A stretch of DNA of 64,000 nt, taken from positions 1 through 64,000 of the forward strand of contig JAFAHS010000043.1 in NCBI GenBank assembly GCA_019237115.1, in the 5' to 3' direction. The notes beneath the pieces are model-generated. The model was not told the origin of the DNA. It worked only from the letters and a program-made list of their open reading frames with translations, and searched no databases. The first letter of the stretch is position 1. Each line of letters opens with the position of its first letter. The DNA is from Deltaproteobacteria bacterium (GTDB lineage: Bacteria > Desulfobacterota > Binatia > Binatales > Binataceae). A program made the position numbers and the translations under genes. Shown piece after piece: positions 63,137 to 64,000 of this stretch.

Positions 63137-64000
63137 CTACATGCGGAACACGCCGAACTGCGCCGCCGCGGGAATCGGCGCGTTCAGCGAGGCGGCTATT
63201 CCGAGCGCCAGCGCGTTGCGGGTTTCGACCGGATCGAGCACCCCGTCGTCCCATAGGCGCGCGCTCGAATAGTAGCAACTGGATTCGAGTTCGTATTTCT
63301 CCAGCGTGGGACGCGTGAACTCGCGCTGTTCCTGCTCGTTCATCGAGCCGCCTTCGCGCCTCAACTGATCAAGCTTGACCGTGAGCAAGGTATTGGCGGC
63401 CTGCTCTCCGCCCATGACCGAGATGCGCGAATTCGGCCACATGAACAGGAGCCGCGGACCGTAGGCGCGGCCGCACATCCCGTAATTTCCGGCGCCGTTC
63501 GACGCGCCTATGATAACGGTGAACTTGGGAACTTGTGCGTTGGCGACCGCATTGACCATCTTGGCGCCGTCTTTCGCGATACCGCCCTGCTCGTAACGCT
63601 TGCCGACAATGAAGCCGGTGATGTTTTGCAGGAACACGAGCGGGATACGGCGCGCGCAGCACAATTCGATGAAATGCGAGGCCTTGAGCGCGGATTCGCT
63701 GAAGAGCACTCCGTTGTTGGCAACGATCCCGACCGGATACCCGTAGATCCGTGCAAATCCCGTCACCAGGGTGGTCCCGTAGCGCCGCTTGAACTCGTGC
63801 ATCCGGCTCCCATCGACGAGCCGCGCGATGATCTCGCGAACCTCATACGGCTTGCGTGTGTCCGACGGAATTACGCCATACAGTTCGGTGGGATCGTAGT
63901 AGGGATCTTCGGGAGTGTCCTGCTGAAACGCATCCTGGGCGACGGTACGCGAACCCAGGTTTTCGATGATGGTGCGCGCGATCCGCAGCGCATCGTGGTC
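63137..64000 (-). CDS. Methylcrotonyl-CoA carboxylase-type beta subunit, 5' part outside window
   Basis: C-terminal 287 residues of a biotin-dependent acyl-CoA carboxylase carboxyltransferase subunit; the frame runs open to base 64000. [20 protein letters not shown] and [20 protein letters not shown] bind the acyl-CoA and carboxybiotin sites. The [20 protein letters not shown] and [14 protein letters not shown] blocks resemble methylcrotonyl-CoA carboxylase (leucine breakdown) more than the propionyl-CoA enzyme. The biotin-carboxylase subunit is not in the window. The window's end, not a defect, truncates it. Confidence 0.9.
   Translation of the reverse strand, partial: DHDALRIARTIIENLGSRTVAQDAFQQDTPEDPYYDPTELYGVIPSDTRKPYEVREIIARLVDGSRMHEFKRRYGTTLVTGFARIYGYPVGIVANNGVLFSESALKASHFIELCCARRIPLVFLQNITGFIVGKRYEQGGIAKDGAKMVNAVANAQVPKFTVIIGASNGAGNYGMCGRAYGPRLLFMWPNSRISVMGGEQAANTLLTVKLDQLRREGGSMNEQEQREFTRPTLEKYELESSCYYSSARLWDDGVLDPVETRNALALGIAASLNAPIPAAAQFGVFRM

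Overview
The window is GC-rich, gene-dense chromosome from a Gram-negative bacterium. A TolC-type outer-membrane channel, lipoproteins and several signal-peptide proteins support the Gram-negative call. Four DUF1329 paralogues and the overall gene mix suggest a deltaproteobacterial-grade lineage such as Candidatus Binatota/Desulfobacterota; this is an inference, because no rRNA or marker tree is available here. I found no tRNA, rRNA, CRISPR array or prophage. The only mobile element is a group II intron at the left edge.

Layout. 1-1.9 kb: group II intron, cut at its 3' end by the window edge. 2-12.2 kb: housekeeping and accessory metabolism (alkylsulfatase-like metallo-beta-lactamase-fold hydrolase, HAD hydrolase, riboflavin synthase, Rrf2 regulator, N-acetylglutamate-synthase-like protein, asparagine synthetase, GT39 glycosyltransferase, Tag glycosylase, methyltransferase, cupin). 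12.3-22.6 kb: the origin-proximal cluster. parB, parA, rsmG, mnmG and mnmE run leftward; rpmH/rnpA, yidD, yidC and jag run rightward. Two parS palindromes lie in it. rnpA seems to start upstream of rpmH and to contain it in another frame, as in Thermus. 23-29.7 kb: four tandem DUF1329 secreted-protein genes, each with its own terminator-like hairpin; three have recognisable promoters built on one plan. 30-40.4 kb: ferredoxin, fumarase, a frameshifted pentameric ligand-gated channel gene, sulfatase, a small secreted protein, phoU, a secreted phosphatase/phosphodiesterase and a secreted propeller-like protein.

40.7-51 kb: a Kdp potassium-uptake locus with two KdpA genes, KdpF, a 31-residue membrane peptide, KdpB and an enlarged KdpC. 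It is followed by a cytosolic histidine kinase and an NtrC-type sigma-54 activator in place of KdpD/KdpE. Two -24/-12 promoters fit this regulator, one before kdpA2 and one before the small ORF/kdpF. Each predicted transcript would start with a hairpin at its extreme 5' end. This is the best candidate for an undescribed regulatory system in the window. 51.2-63.1 kb: a broken ammonium-transporter gene, a cyclic-nucleotide-binding-domain protein, a lipoprotein, and a leftward heavy-metal RND efflux operon (TolC, two adaptors, CusA/CzcA pump). A decayed second RND pump fragment lies on the opposite strand. 63.1-64 kb: the 3' part of a methylcrotonyl-CoA carboxylase-type beta subunit gene.

Most assignments rest on motif recognition and gene order. 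Start codons were chosen from ribosome-binding sites and family N-termini and are inferences where stated.
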